Of a stretch of 64,000 bases of DNA, positions 51,516-61,779 are shown piece after piece. The position numbers were made by a program, and so were the translations under genes. Position 1 is the stretch's first letter, and every line of letters begins with the position of its first letter. The stretch is from positions 1 through 64,000 of the forward strand of contig JAIGNY010000137.1 of assembly GCA_020152595.1 (NCBI GenBank). The letters run 5' to 3'. The notes below the pieces were generated by a model that did no database searches, was not told the DNA's origin, and saw nothing but the letters and a program-made list of their open reading frames with translations. The stretch comes from Chiridota heheva. Taxonomy: Eukaryota; Echinodermata; Holothuroidea; Apodida; Chiridotidae.

Positions 51516-51679
51516 GTCATGGAAAATAAAAAATCGCTGAAATTGTATTATAAGGTGTTCGATATTCCCAATTTCGAATATCTCACTCAAAATTTACGAA
51601 AAATAGTCATTTAGACGCGAAAAGTAAGGCTTGAAATGCCATTTTCCCCAAGCGCTCAAAAAATAAATAAGGTGTTTGA

Positions 51680-51702
51680 TGACGTCACACTATTGTTGAT
51701 GA
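51680..51702. promoter_or_regulatory. CRE-like promoter elements
   Basis: TGACGTCA at 51680-51687 and TGACGTA at 51699-51705, about 65-90 bp before the ATG at 51769. Position and spacing suit a core promoter of the P2X7-like gene. Confidence 0.45.
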
Positions 51703-51768
51703 CGTAGGTATAGTGAGTTGTTTCATTGTTTATGTTAGGCACAATGTGCATCGCCATATAAATGTACA

Positions 51769-52025
51769 ATGGGTAGCTCAAGTATCGACAGCTTTGGTGA
51801 CATTTACGTACTCGATTTGTTGTATTTTTGCTTAGTTTTTGACAAAAATCAAAACGAGGGGGTTAATGACAGTGATGAAATAATCAAAGGAGTGGAAACC
51901 TACCAATAAGAGCTCTTAGCAGAGAGGTGTTAGAAGGCAATAAGCCACCGCCGGCAGAGCCTGAAGAAGATGAAAGCCTAGGCCTACGCAGGCTGTAGGC
52001 ATTTCGTTACAAAACTGTTGATTAG
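51769..52025 (+). pseudogene. Candidate first exon of the P2X7-like gene
   Basis: The ATG opens MGSSSIDSFGDIYVLDLL and ends in DSDEIIKGVETYQ before TAA (51907-51909). A second frame continues with EGNKPPPAEPEEDESLGLRR. Short acidic, Ser/Asp-rich leaders ending in a PY-like motif are typical of invertebrate P2X7-like domain proteins, which supports the link weakly. A GTGAGT donor lies at 52026. The stop and frame change suggest decay. Confidence 0.35.
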
Positions 52026-52239
52026 TGAGTAGGCCTACTGTAGCCTAAAGTCTATTCCTATGTTTGTACTGTATGTTGTTTGCCGACATCAAGTTGAAAA
52101 AAGACAAGATAGGCTATATTAACTCACAGATACTCTGTTCTTTGTATGGTACTGTACCCTAACGTTAGATATCATGTTGGCACTTGGTTATGGATGTCAA
52201 TATCTTAAAGCACAATCATTTTTTAAAGGCAAAAAATAA

Positions 52240-52420
52240 AGGTGGGTCTTGTGAGAATTTCTTCAAAATTAAAGGCACGACCACCGTACCTGTACGAATT
52301 TCGTCGAAAGTAAAGGCACGACCAGGGGTTCATCAAAAGTAAAGGCACAGCTGCCGTGCATGTAATAATTTTGTCAAAATTATAGACACGGCCTAGTAAC
52401 TCCCCGTAGTACTGTCGGAC
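52240..52420. repeat. Degenerate AAAGGCACGACC tandem units
   Basis: Three to four loose units of 45-60 bp (AAGTAAAGGCACGACC, AATTTCGTCGAAAG). 52026-53330 otherwise shows no gene and probably lies in the intron of the P2X7-like gene. Confidence 0.5.
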
Positions 52421-53344
52421 TGATGCCAGCCGTGTTAGTACAGTAATGCTGCCATTAGTGATGGCTGCTCATACGGCAATACCAATGTCAAGCCGTACTG
52501 AGGGATGTGTATAATAACTAGGCATGACCACCGCAACGCCGTGCCATTCTTGTAGGAATTTAGTGAAAATTTCACATTATCAATATTGATGTAACTTAGG
52601 TCAATGAATGGTCATAAAGCCAGGTAAGGGTAAATTCTCCACGGCGTTAGCAAATGGGTTCTAAAGAGCCCCGGAGGTCCTGGGATTCATGGGCAAAGCC
52701 ACGAAACTTAAAAAATTGCATGCAAATTTGTGGTACAGTATACTGTATAAGAATATTATGATATATTTTTTCATTGGACCTAACATGGATTGCCATAAGT
52801 TGACTTAAATATTCAGAATTGAAAATTAGGGAGGAATGATATCATTCTGCAAATCGGCGAAAAAATCAAAATCTTGTTTTCTCCATTCTGCCTACCAGCC
52901 ATGACATACCGCGCCGAAGGACTGACGGTATTTCTGAGTAACGACTCAAGTCAATCATATCTGTGTCTATAAGATATTTTACACGACAATAAGCACGGCA
53001 GCCGTGTCTATAATGACTTCGAAAAATTAAATTACAGTAATGGATAATTCAATCAGTTTTTCTACTCTGTGTAGAAATATTCTTGTTTAAAGGGTTAGAT
53101 ACTTCTTGTACCTTAGTCAATGTACAGAATCAGTGTTATCAATCGTTATGCACATTTGCATTTGCATAACCTTGCTGGTGTCACTGGTATCCTGACATCT
53201 GAACAGTGCTGGGCATCCAAAGTATCTAGTACAGTTTAGGCTGCTGTACATGTACATGTATGCCTTGCATAGCTAAGGCATACTGAGAGCCGTTGTTTAT
53301 CTCAGTGGGCCTATTTAGTCCTGGGCTTTTACAATAGGATCCAC

Positions 53345-53741
53345 CCAGATCGCGGAAAATCCGGTAATTGTTTTTTTTTTTTTGGCTTTCAAAATTAGTA
53401 ATATGCTTGTTTATTTCTACAGCAGTTAAGTAATATTTAAAATATTTCCTTTTTTTCTCTTTCCTATATCTCCGGATAAAATTATTTCCTTCCTTTGTCA
53501 TGCTTCCCTCTACAACCATATTTAGCCCTCTTTTCCCACCCCCTCTCTCTTTATATTATTTCTTCACCCATACACCTCTCTCGATCCCAGCTTTCTGGCT
53601 TTTAGTGCTTGTGTTTCTCTCAATCTCCCCGTGTTTACTCTCCTTCCTACCTCTGGAATGATCGAGCCTTTCAGGCACAATTTGACCCTTGCTGTTGTGG
53701 TGCTGTTAAACTCCCATCAAACAAACAAACAAACATTCCAA
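53345..53741. mobile_element. Non-LTR retroelement 3' end with (CAAA)n tail, copy 1
   Basis: Shares with 56815-57105 the blocks TCCGGATAAAAT, CTCTACAACCATATTTA, TTTCTTCCTACCTCT-like and CAATTTGACC. Both end in CATCAAACAAACAAACAAAC. This is the typical 3' end of a 5'-truncated LINE or LINE-dependent SINE. It lies inside the P2X7-like gene intron. Confidence 0.65.
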
Positions 53742-54086
53742 TCATAATTTAAAATGTGGATGTTAGTTTACAAAAATACAAATTAGAGCATCTAATTATT
53801 CTGATAAATCTGGAGTTCTTTTAAAAAAGTGTGGTTTATATTTTGGAAAATTGTTCATTTAAAAGCCCTTTTTTCAGATATATTTGTCAAAGCATTGCTG
53901 GAAAAATAATCAAATTTTGAAAAAATAAACTAAGCTTAAAAATTGCCAATTTGACACTGCTGGAAAAAACTTAGTTATGCCGATGACCCTAATGTGCAGT
54001 ATTACTTAGTTGCCATTTTGGCTCGACAAGTAAACTTTGTTCTTCACAAGGTTTTTATAATTTATTTCATCAATTATTCTTTTTAG

Positions 54087-54308
54087 GTGCACATGTGGCA
54101 ATTGTCAGATTATGCCAAAATTGAACAAGTGCCAATGCTGCAAACAGATGCAGAGGGTTCTTGTCAAGATGAAAAGTGAGTAAGAAGACAGGGAATGCCC
54201 ACCCTGGATTTCAGCCAGTTTGTCTGAATCTGCATGTTTTACAAGTTGCACTGTTCCAGTCCAGTACAGTCAGAAGTATGGAAATGGAGCTGATACTGAA
54301 TTTCATGA
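54087..54308 (+). pseudogene. P2X7-like Cys-rich domain, exon 2
   Basis: Acceptor TATTCTTTTTAG precedes it. The frame reads CTCGNCQIMPKLNKCQCCKQ, matching the conserved CxCGNC...MP......CCxE start of the P2X7 C-terminal 'ballast' domain, which binds zinc. A later frame gives HPGFQPVCLNLHVLQVALFQ, and a third gives YSQKYGNGADTEFHE, the next two conserved blocks. The third frame change is explained by a 5-bp direct duplication (CCAGTCCAGT at about 54263). A stop in the first frame and the shift before HPGF show further damage. A GTGAGT donor follows 54308, and its phase fits the exon at 55088. In known proteins this domain occurs in P2X7 receptors and in many intracellular invertebrate proteins. 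Confidence 0.75.
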
Positions 54309-54309
54309 G

Positions 54310-55087
54310 TGAGTAGCATTGCAAATCATTTAGATTTTGTTTGGAATAATATATTTTAAAAATTGTATTGCATTTCACTACAGAGAATTACCCCATTTTT
54401 GACATATTAGAACTATGTGTAGTGCAGCATAACCTTGGAATACCTTAAGATGATTCTGGATACAGGTTGTTTTCCCTCAAGTTCAAGCACGGTTTAGCTC
54501 ATGCACCTTTTTGAAAATAATCATAACAGCCTCCCTTTTCAGTATCTTTTTCTCTTGTTTACATTGAAATAAAGAATGTGTTTCCTCTCATTTCACTAAT
54601 CATTCTTTCAAGGATCCCATCTAATGTAGAAATTTATAGGAATGGTATTCGCAAAGTCAGACCAAAGCAAGGCTTTAAGTATGAGAGGAATAATAAGAAA
54701 TAATAATATAACGGAAATAAGAAATAATTGTTTTTCAGGTAAGGTAAAGCTCCTGTCAGGCTACACATAACAACTAAAAATCTTCTTTTTCCGATGAAGT
54801 ACAGTCCTCCAATTGGATTATAAATGTTTTGTGAAAAAGCAGAATATCTTATGTGCACAAGCAGAATTTTATTTTGTCTGAACAAACAAGTTTTATTTTC
54901 AGCAAAATTTCATTTGCATATTATTTAATGATAAAATCAAAAAAACAAATAACCAGGAAATATATTTCTATACTGTACCTGCCAAGTTGTAAAGTCATGT
55001 TTTAGTTTAGCATCAATCAATTTATGAGTGCTTGTATCCAGTGCTTGTCATATATTTTTCTGATGAAATGCATTTATTCTTTCACAG
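54310..55087. other. Intron of the P2X7-like gene
   Basis: AT-rich, bounded by GTGAGT and TTCTTTCACAG. No gene seen. Confidence 0.5.
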
Positions 55088-55247
55088 ACACTATCCTTAT
55101 ACTACCTACAGACACTGGCAGAGTTAAGGATATCTCGGCAAACATGTAAGGGTACCACTTCCGGTATGCATTTTCATCAAGATCAGGGAGGTCTTTCCTT
55201 TAGTGGAATATGCAGGATTCCAGTATCCAGCAATATATGTTGTCTGA
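55088..55247 (+). pseudogene. P2X7-like Cys-rich domain, last exon
   Basis: With the two bases left by the previous exon it reads EHYPYTTYRHWQS, stop, GYLGKHVRVPLPVC, FIKIREVFP and EYAGFQYP, ending at TGA 55245-55247. The family pattern here is YR..AYRQ..RWCWGYLG.HVRVVLP.C....IR..FP...Y.GF.YP. The match is strong, but the RWCW segment is replaced by a stop and one conserved Cys is missing. Together with exon 2 this marks a pseudogene or a badly mis-called copy. 55248-56810 shows no gene. Confidence 0.75.
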
Positions 55248-56814
55248 TTATTATTTTTCATTACAAATTAGGCTCTTATTTACATTTAGAACACTAAGTA
55301 CAAAGTCTTGAAGGGGCTAGTGACAGTAAGTGGAAAATCATAAGAGTCTTCTATACCGAGATCTAGTTTGATATTCCAGAAAGGATTTACCTTCACCTTT
55401 AGTTGAAAAAAAAACAACACTGGCATTGATTTATATGGTGGGAGGGGAGGGCGGTTCAGAATCTCAAGAGGCATCCAAAAACTGTGTATGCATGATATGA
55501 GCTACGGGAAATATATAAAAAAGGAAAACCTTAACAGCAGAAATTTTTCACCTTGTTTCTTCGTCACCCATGTAGTGACATTTAGTCAAATCCAACTACA
55601 GTAGCTCAGTAGATTGATGGAAAGTTAAAGGTCTGATGACATGTTACAGTTTTTAGATATGTGAATGAAAGGTAAATTCTGAGCAAAATGCATTTTCAAA
55701 CAATAGCTTGTCTAGCTTTTAAGAAATGGTCAATCAAAGTTTTAAGGTTTTAGAATTTAGGCAAACTTTGTGGTGTCATCTGTTTAATATAACTCAAATT
55801 CTTTAATGTGTTTCTCAATGTTAAGCAGTTGTGAGCTTTAGTTCTTTTTAGCCGATTACCTATTGCTTAAAGGTATTTCATAATACAAAAAACAACATAA
55901 AATCAGACTTTGACATTTAAAGTATAAATTAAAAAGGACTGAAACACAAATGATTTATAGAAACAATTGGAGAGGTGTTAAACTTTATATGTCAAAGATA
56001 TTGCACAATAACATCCAAAAAATAAAAACTATGTAAAAGCCATTTTAATTGGAGTTTTTGTTATATTAATGTTTCATTCTATAGTTTAAGGCAATTAAAC
56101 CCAAGCTGCTTTTAGATGTCATTGTACCTGTAAGTAACATTGAGATAATAAGTACTAATCTTTTTCAAAATACTTTGTGCTTCCTTTGTATTCTTTCCCT
56201 GTATTACTTCTTATAAGTTTGACAAATATAAACAAGTTACTTGAAAAGTAAAAACAAAACTCAATTTGTACTTAATTTTACTCCTATCTAATTTAAAGCT
56301 AAGTGAAGGTTCCATCATGAAGATGGGCAAATACTCTATTGTAATTCTTCATGCTTTCATGTTACACATCACACAACACATCTGGTCTGCAGTGTACAGA
56401 AGTAACTTGAAGCCATCAAATAGATGTATAATTGCTTACACCTCGGGGTTCAATAAATTACCAAAAGTGTTTGCCTGTTACTAAGGCAAGTATTATAAAA
56501 CGCTTAATTGCCAGATGACATGCTAATTATTTTCCCTGGCCCTAATCCAACACTTCTCTTATTTTGAATTAATTATTTTGCAGGCCTTTTGTTTATTTCC
56601 TTGGATTGCGTAATAGAAAAATTAATTTGTCAAATCTTTTTATGCTTCCGTAAAATAAATTTATGGTGGTAGTTTATTCAGTTACAAATGTATATTAGGC
56701 ATAAAAACTTGTTTGTTTGCCCTCCTCCACCACCCCCGGCATTAAAATATATATATATATTTGGTTTTCAAAAAATCCCTACACCTCATAGAATGTCCTT
56801 TTTACGACCTAATC

Positions 56815-57105
56815 ACTTGACTTCTTCCAGAAAAATCCTCCGGATAAAATGATCTCCTTCCTTCATCATGCCTCTCTCTACAACCATATTTAATTCTCCT
56901 CTTCCAACCCCTCTCCACTTCGTTTTTATTTCAACCATGCACCTCCCTCTCGATCACAGCTTTTTAACCTTTTGTTCTTGAATTTCTCTCATTTTCCCCC
57001 TGTTTCCTTTTCTTCCTACCTCTAGAATAATCTGACCTCTCAGGAACAATTTGACCTTCGTTGTCATGGTGGTTAAGCCCTCATCAAACAAACAAACAAA
57101 CTTGA
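56815..57105. mobile_element. Non-LTR retroelement 3' end with (CAAA)n tail, copy 2
   Basis: Second copy of the 53345-53741 family, same orientation, ending CCCTCATCAAACAAACAAAC. A short TA run at 56748-56760 precedes it. Confidence 0.65.
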
Positions 57106-57607
57106 TTTAGCTAAAAAAAGTAGGTTCAATTTTGGTGAAAATGCAGCTTGGTCATGCAAAATTAGTTGTGTTAATACACATTGTACAAATCAAGAAAATT
57201 GGCCGTGAAATGAATATTTGGCCGTATACTGTCCCAATAATCTTGCAGCCATGATTTTCAAGTCTTCAATGACCTATTAAAAATTATACATTTTCCGCCC
57301 GCCCCTTAAGCTTGTTTTCAAAGTGGAGGGCAAACAAACAATTTTTTACGCCATATTTCCAATAATATCAACCCCAACCATATAACCCCATAGGAATGTT
57401 GCTGTCCCTGTTTCCATGAAGCAAGCTCCTAAAGAAAGCCGGTACTCATTTTTTGCTAAAAAGATGATCTAGTGTATGCAACATTAATGTACCAAACCCT
57501 ATTCCATTTATAAAATGAAGTTTTTTTACAGATAAATTTCATAAAAGTAATATAAGTGTAGGAAAATATAAGGTTATGTCCAATATAAACATCAAAACCT
57601 GATGGAA

Positions 57608-57914
57608 TCAGTTGCTAGTACCAGGAGTTTTTTCCTCCATTTGCGGTGGGTCTGAAGTGCCATCAACACCTGTTACATCCACATTTTCTGCTAATTTTGT
57701 TCAGTTGTTTGGAAACTGGGTGCATGCCTCTCAAAGACTTTTTTCAAAGTAGGTTTTGTCATGCAGGTTGAGGAGGGCTAGAAATGCGACTTGACTGGTT
57801 TCTGACGAACTCATACAGGTTGAGGAGGGCTAGAAATGCGACTTGACTGGTTTCTGACCGACTCATCCAGCACTGCGAGAGCATACACTTCCTTGAGTAG
57901 GATGTCAACATATT
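57608..57914 (-). CDS. Candidate last exon of the THAP gene
   Basis: On the minus strand a strong acceptor (polypyrimidine tract ending TTTTTTCAG) precedes 57914. In the phase set by the previous exon it reads NMLTSYSRKCMLSQCWMSRS, then QVAFLALLNLYEF. After a 52-bp tandem duplication a second version gives ALLNLHDKTYFEKSL, and the exon ends with DGTSDPPQMEEKTPGTSN before a stop. In-frame stops and the duplication suggest decay or sequence error. No domain is recognised in this part. Confidence 0.4.
57765..57870. repeat. 52-bp tandem duplication
   Basis: CAGGTTGAGGAGGGCTAGAA...TTTCTGAC(C)GA(A)CTCAT occurs twice in direct succession, inside the candidate THAP-gene exon. Because 52 is not a multiple of 3, it shifts the frame. 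Confidence 0.9.
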
Positions 57915-59199
57915 CTGAAAAAACATGAAAAAACAACATTAATATATGGATAGCAATATTTTAATTTGTTGTTACTTCTTTTTAATGGGGCAATTTGTAA
58001 ATTTTACAAAACATGATTGCCCTCTTATTCCATCAACCCTTGATTAAAATAAAGATTTTAGATAAACCTTGACACGTCTTAATAAAATACTGTATAAAGG
58101 TCCAACACAATTCAAATTCATTGAACAAGAAAGTTTCCCCACTTTGTAAATACAACAGCTGGCAAAATTTGACCCATGAAAATTTAGCTTTTGTAAGAAA
58201 CAAATTCTCCTTTTCAATGTCATAAGTTATTATAAATTTGTATATGTATCAAATGATATTAATTCGGGGCTGCTGTGCTTGTAATTTAGGCATGTGAAAT
58301 TTTTGTCCACTATTCAGAGATTGAAAATACCAAGTTTGATCATCAATATGGATTGTTATCACACATGAGTGACATCAACTAGTGACAGGGGACATAGACA
58401 TCTAGCCCCCCCCCCTTACCCACTTCGCAATCTGCCAAGAATTTACAGGAAAAACTGTGTGATTTATTTTTTGTATCCACCTCATTAGTGGAAAAAGTGG
58501 ATACCCCACCCATGATCGGGGAAATCCCATCACCACGCATTAAGTACAGTGAGCTCAGAGGGGTGGGCAATTGCAGGATTCTTATAGCCCGGTATCCCAT
58601 CACAGATGCAGACGTATCCCACTGCAGATATTCAGATTTTCATAATCAACATGCTAGGCATTATAGTACCTTGAAAATTGGTAACCTTTCATTTCCAGGC
58701 TGACCCCTCCAAGCCTCCTGATCTAGTAGATTAAGTTTTTTCAACTTTATTCATGATCTCCGAAGAAAATGATGCCATGAGCTCAGCAAGAGAGTTCAAT
58801 GAAATGTATTTCTTTATGAATAAAAATAACTGACTTAAATTAGGCCATTCATGATTAATTGTTGGTTTAGTGTAACTCATTTTGTTGGGTAGATAGGCAA
58901 TCTTTTTGAGCCAATATTAGGTTTTTTCATACCTTTCGTACAATAAAAGGTTAACACGTCAGATAAGAAAAAATGAAATAATTTTGAGTAGGCACCAATT
59001 TTGATGGACAGGTAGGGTTGCGCTGAATGTGATCACTGTGACCGTAATGTAGCATAAGCCTAGTATAGGCCTATTTGAAATTAAAACTTCATATTTTAGT
59101 GGAAATGCCCGGCAACCTTGTTTAGAGTACCACAGCACATCTCCACATAATAATGTAAACCAAATTTCGTCCTAGCTTGCATACAAAATTTAAACTAAC

Positions 59200-59263
59200 C
59201 TGTTTTATGGCACGATGTTTCCAAGAAGGCCTTGGTTTCTTTGCAGGTCGTTGTTCATCAAGG
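59200..59263 (-). CDS. Candidate middle exon of the THAP gene
   Basis: A 64-nt stretch with acceptor CTCTAACCTAG and donor CAG/GTTAGT on the minus strand. It reads LDEQRPAKKPRPSWKHRAIKQ, a basic linker with a possible nuclear signal, as often follows THAP domains. It ends in phase 0, which fits the exon at 57914. Confidence 0.45.
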
Positions 59264-59439
59264 CTAGGTTAGAGCTTGTAGCGGAATTGGTGCTGCTTGT
59301 AGCCTAGTACTATTAAATTACAGCCTAGCCTAGTACCAGGAACGTCTGCATCTGGCTTAACGCTAACGCCCAGAATACTCTAACCCCGTTTCAATGTAGA
59401 ACCCGACCCAGGAACCAAAAAAATACGTTTAGAAAGTCC

Positions 59440-59676
59440 AAAATCTGCTTGCAGAAGTAGATATGCAGACTGGCAGATAATCCTCAGAAAAGACTAGAGT
59501 GCTCTCCGCAAATCACACTGCTTTTCATTGGCCCTGTAATTTGTAGTCCCGAGTCTAAGCTTACTTAGCTGCACAAACGTCGTCCATAAACGTTTCATTT
59601 TCGGATCCTTTGGAAATTTGTATCTCTCATTTTTATTACTACACTCTCCTACGACACAATCAAATGACATTTCCAT
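59440..59676 (-). CDS. THAP-domain first exon
   Basis: Starts MEMSFDCVVGECSNKNERYK, then FPKDPKMKRLWTTFVQ. C-x4-C near residue 7, FPxDP near residue 21 and the invariant Trp near residue 30 are THAP zinc-finger hallmarks. The final C-x2-H appears as ICGEH, and the following SEDYLPVC fits the usual HF.xxDY block. These parts lie in neighbouring frames, so one or two small indels interrupt the exon near 59490-59515. THAP proteins bind DNA in the nucleus and derive from or relate to P-element transposases. No transposase catalytic part is seen here. Confidence 0.65.
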
Positions 59677-59818
59677 ATTTCAGCTGAACTTCCTCTCCAT
59701 CCGATGTCAAAATCACATAAACAACATTTGTAACTGCTTAAAGTACAGTACATTGTCATGTTCTTGCATATGTTGATGGCAAGCAGCACACGAATCGACT
59801 CACTACACCTACGTTATG

Positions 59819-59826
59819 TGACGTCA
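59819..59826. promoter_or_regulatory. CRE upstream of the THAP gene
   Basis: TGACGTCA lies 143 bp upstream of the THAP ATG (minus strand), the same kind of element as before the P2X7-like gene. Confidence 0.4.
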
Positions 59827-59989
59827 TCAGCTACTAATCCGAAGAACTTTTTTTTTTTTTAAAGTTGATAGAAATCATCATTTTCTTTTCCTCGATTAAA
59901 ACAATTTAATGGAATTTAGCAAACGAAACCTACATTTCTGGATAGCAAATGATCCAATTAATCAATTTAGAGCCAATTATAAATCCATG

Positions 59990-60720
59990 GCAGGCACTCT
60001 TTAAGGAAGGGTACGGTAAACAGCGCGAATAGGTGCAAATTCTGTATATCTTTGAGAAACTTGTTAAATGAGCATTTTATTGCAGGAATCAGTAATGTCT
60101 GGGCCAAAATTTGACAGAAATCTTTCATTCATCATTGAAAACATCATGATCAATCTTTAAATGCAGGGTTGCAGTAGAATAAAGTTGTCACTCCTTTATT
60201 TTTTAAGCCAGCGATAGATGTTAAGGAAGGATACGGTAAACAGCGATACGGCAAAAATTCAACTCATTGAGCGAGAATAGTTGCAAATTCTGTATCTCTG
60301 AGGAACTTGTCATGATCATTTTATTGCCGAAATCAGTGATGTCTAGGCCAAAATTTGACAGAAATCTTTCATTCATCATTGAAAACATCATGATCAATCT
60401 TTAAATGCAGGGATGCAGTAAAATAAAGTTGTCACTACTTTGTTTTAAACCCAGCAATAGATGTTAAGAAAGGGTACAGTAAACAGCGGTACTGCGAGAG
60501 TTTAAATTTTTGAGCAAGAATAGGTGCAAATCCTGTATGATGTGAGAAAGTTGTCAAATGATCATTTTATTGCCGAAATCAGTGATGTCTGGGCCAAAAT
60601 ATGGCAGAAATCTTTCACTCAACATTAAAAACATCATGATCAATCTTTATTTGCAGAGATGCAGTTGAATAAAGTAGTGAATAGTTTGTTTTAAACCAAG
60701 CGATAAGCAAGGAAAACACA
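59990..60720. repeat. 240-bp tandem repeat, second array
   Basis: Three copies with the AAAATTTGACAGAAATCTTTCATTCA block at about 60111, 60351 and 60594 (spacing about 240 and 243 bp). It is the same unit as the array at 44600-45420 and in the same orientation. Confidence 0.88.
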
Positions 60721-60788
60721 CAAAAAGTATGTAATTGTTCATCTTGTTGAATAAAAAATTGAAATGTCCCAAAAAATTGACCAAATTC

Positions 60789-61740
60789 TTAAGTTGCAAA
60801 CACATCTCCTTTGAAAACTGTTGTGTATACAATAATTAATCGGTTGTGAAAACTTCCTTCCATTTCAGATGATCTTAAAATGACTGCTTGACCAGACATT
60901 GCAAAGGGTTGGACGTTTGCCATCGCAGTATTATACCAATCAACATTTGTGCTGCAGATGGCCCAATCAGAAGTCAATATGAGGTTGGAATCATGTTTCA
61001 TTATCTTAAAATGGAGGGATCAGTAGAATAAATTAGCGATAAATGGTAATGAAGGGCTAACCCTAAGCCTAACTGCGGAGACCCTAACCGCAGGGACCTT
61101 AACCGCGAGACCCTAACCGCGGGGACCTTAACCCTGCAGACGCTAACCGCAAGGACCATTACCCTGCGGACCCTATCCATATGGAACTGTAAAACTCGTC
61201 AAATGATCATTTTCTTTCAAAAAAAATCTGTACTTGTCAAATGATCATTTTCTTTCAAAATTGTTTTCATTACTTGTCAAATTATCATTTTCTTTCAAAA
61301 AATATAACATTCAACATTGAAAACATCATGACCAATCTTTAAATGCATGAATGCAGTAGTATAAAGTAATCAATAATTTATTTTAAGCCAAGCGATAGAT
61401 GTTAAGGAAAACATGCGAAAAACTATGGCATTGTTTAATGTTCCAGAAAATTGATCAAATTCTCAAGTTGCAAAGTCGTCTCTTTTGAAAACTCTGTTGA
61501 ATACAATCATTAATCTGTTGTGAAATATTCCTTCCATTTCAGATGGTATTAAAAGGACTGCTTGACCAGACATTGCAAAGGGTTGGACGCCTGCCATCGC
61601 AGTATTGAACCAATCAACATTTGTGCTGCAGATTGCCTTATTAGAAGACAATATGAGATCGGAATAAATGTTTGGCTAGTCAAAAGAGTTAGTAGTAAGA
61701 TGAGGCAGTAAATATTCAATTTCAAACCAAACATTTGTGA
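60789..61740. repeat. 674-bp spaced repeat pair with matching minus-strand frames
   Basis: 60789-60980 and 61463-61655 are about 85% alike with no visible indels over about 190 bp. The minus strand of both is open and reads AICSTNVDW(Y/F)NTAMA then VQPFAMSGQAV and SEMEG.FHNRL. The intervals contain parts of the 240-bp family (61320-61400). No known domain; protein coding is doubtful. Confidence 0.5.
61050..61165. repeat. Degenerate CCCTAACC-type minisatellite
   Basis: Units of about 14-15 bp such as GACCCTAACCGCGGG and GGACCTTAACC. They resemble telomere repeats (CCCTAA) but are consistently extended by GCGG(G/A)GA. Confidence 0.7.
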
Positions 61741-61779
61741 TGTTTTATCTGTTTCGATGTTATGAAGGATTAGCTACAC

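Noticed and set aside
58379-58703. Overlapping 71-74-codon ORFs on both strands
   Set aside because: No motif, no splice signals, and a poly-C run nearby; treated as chance.
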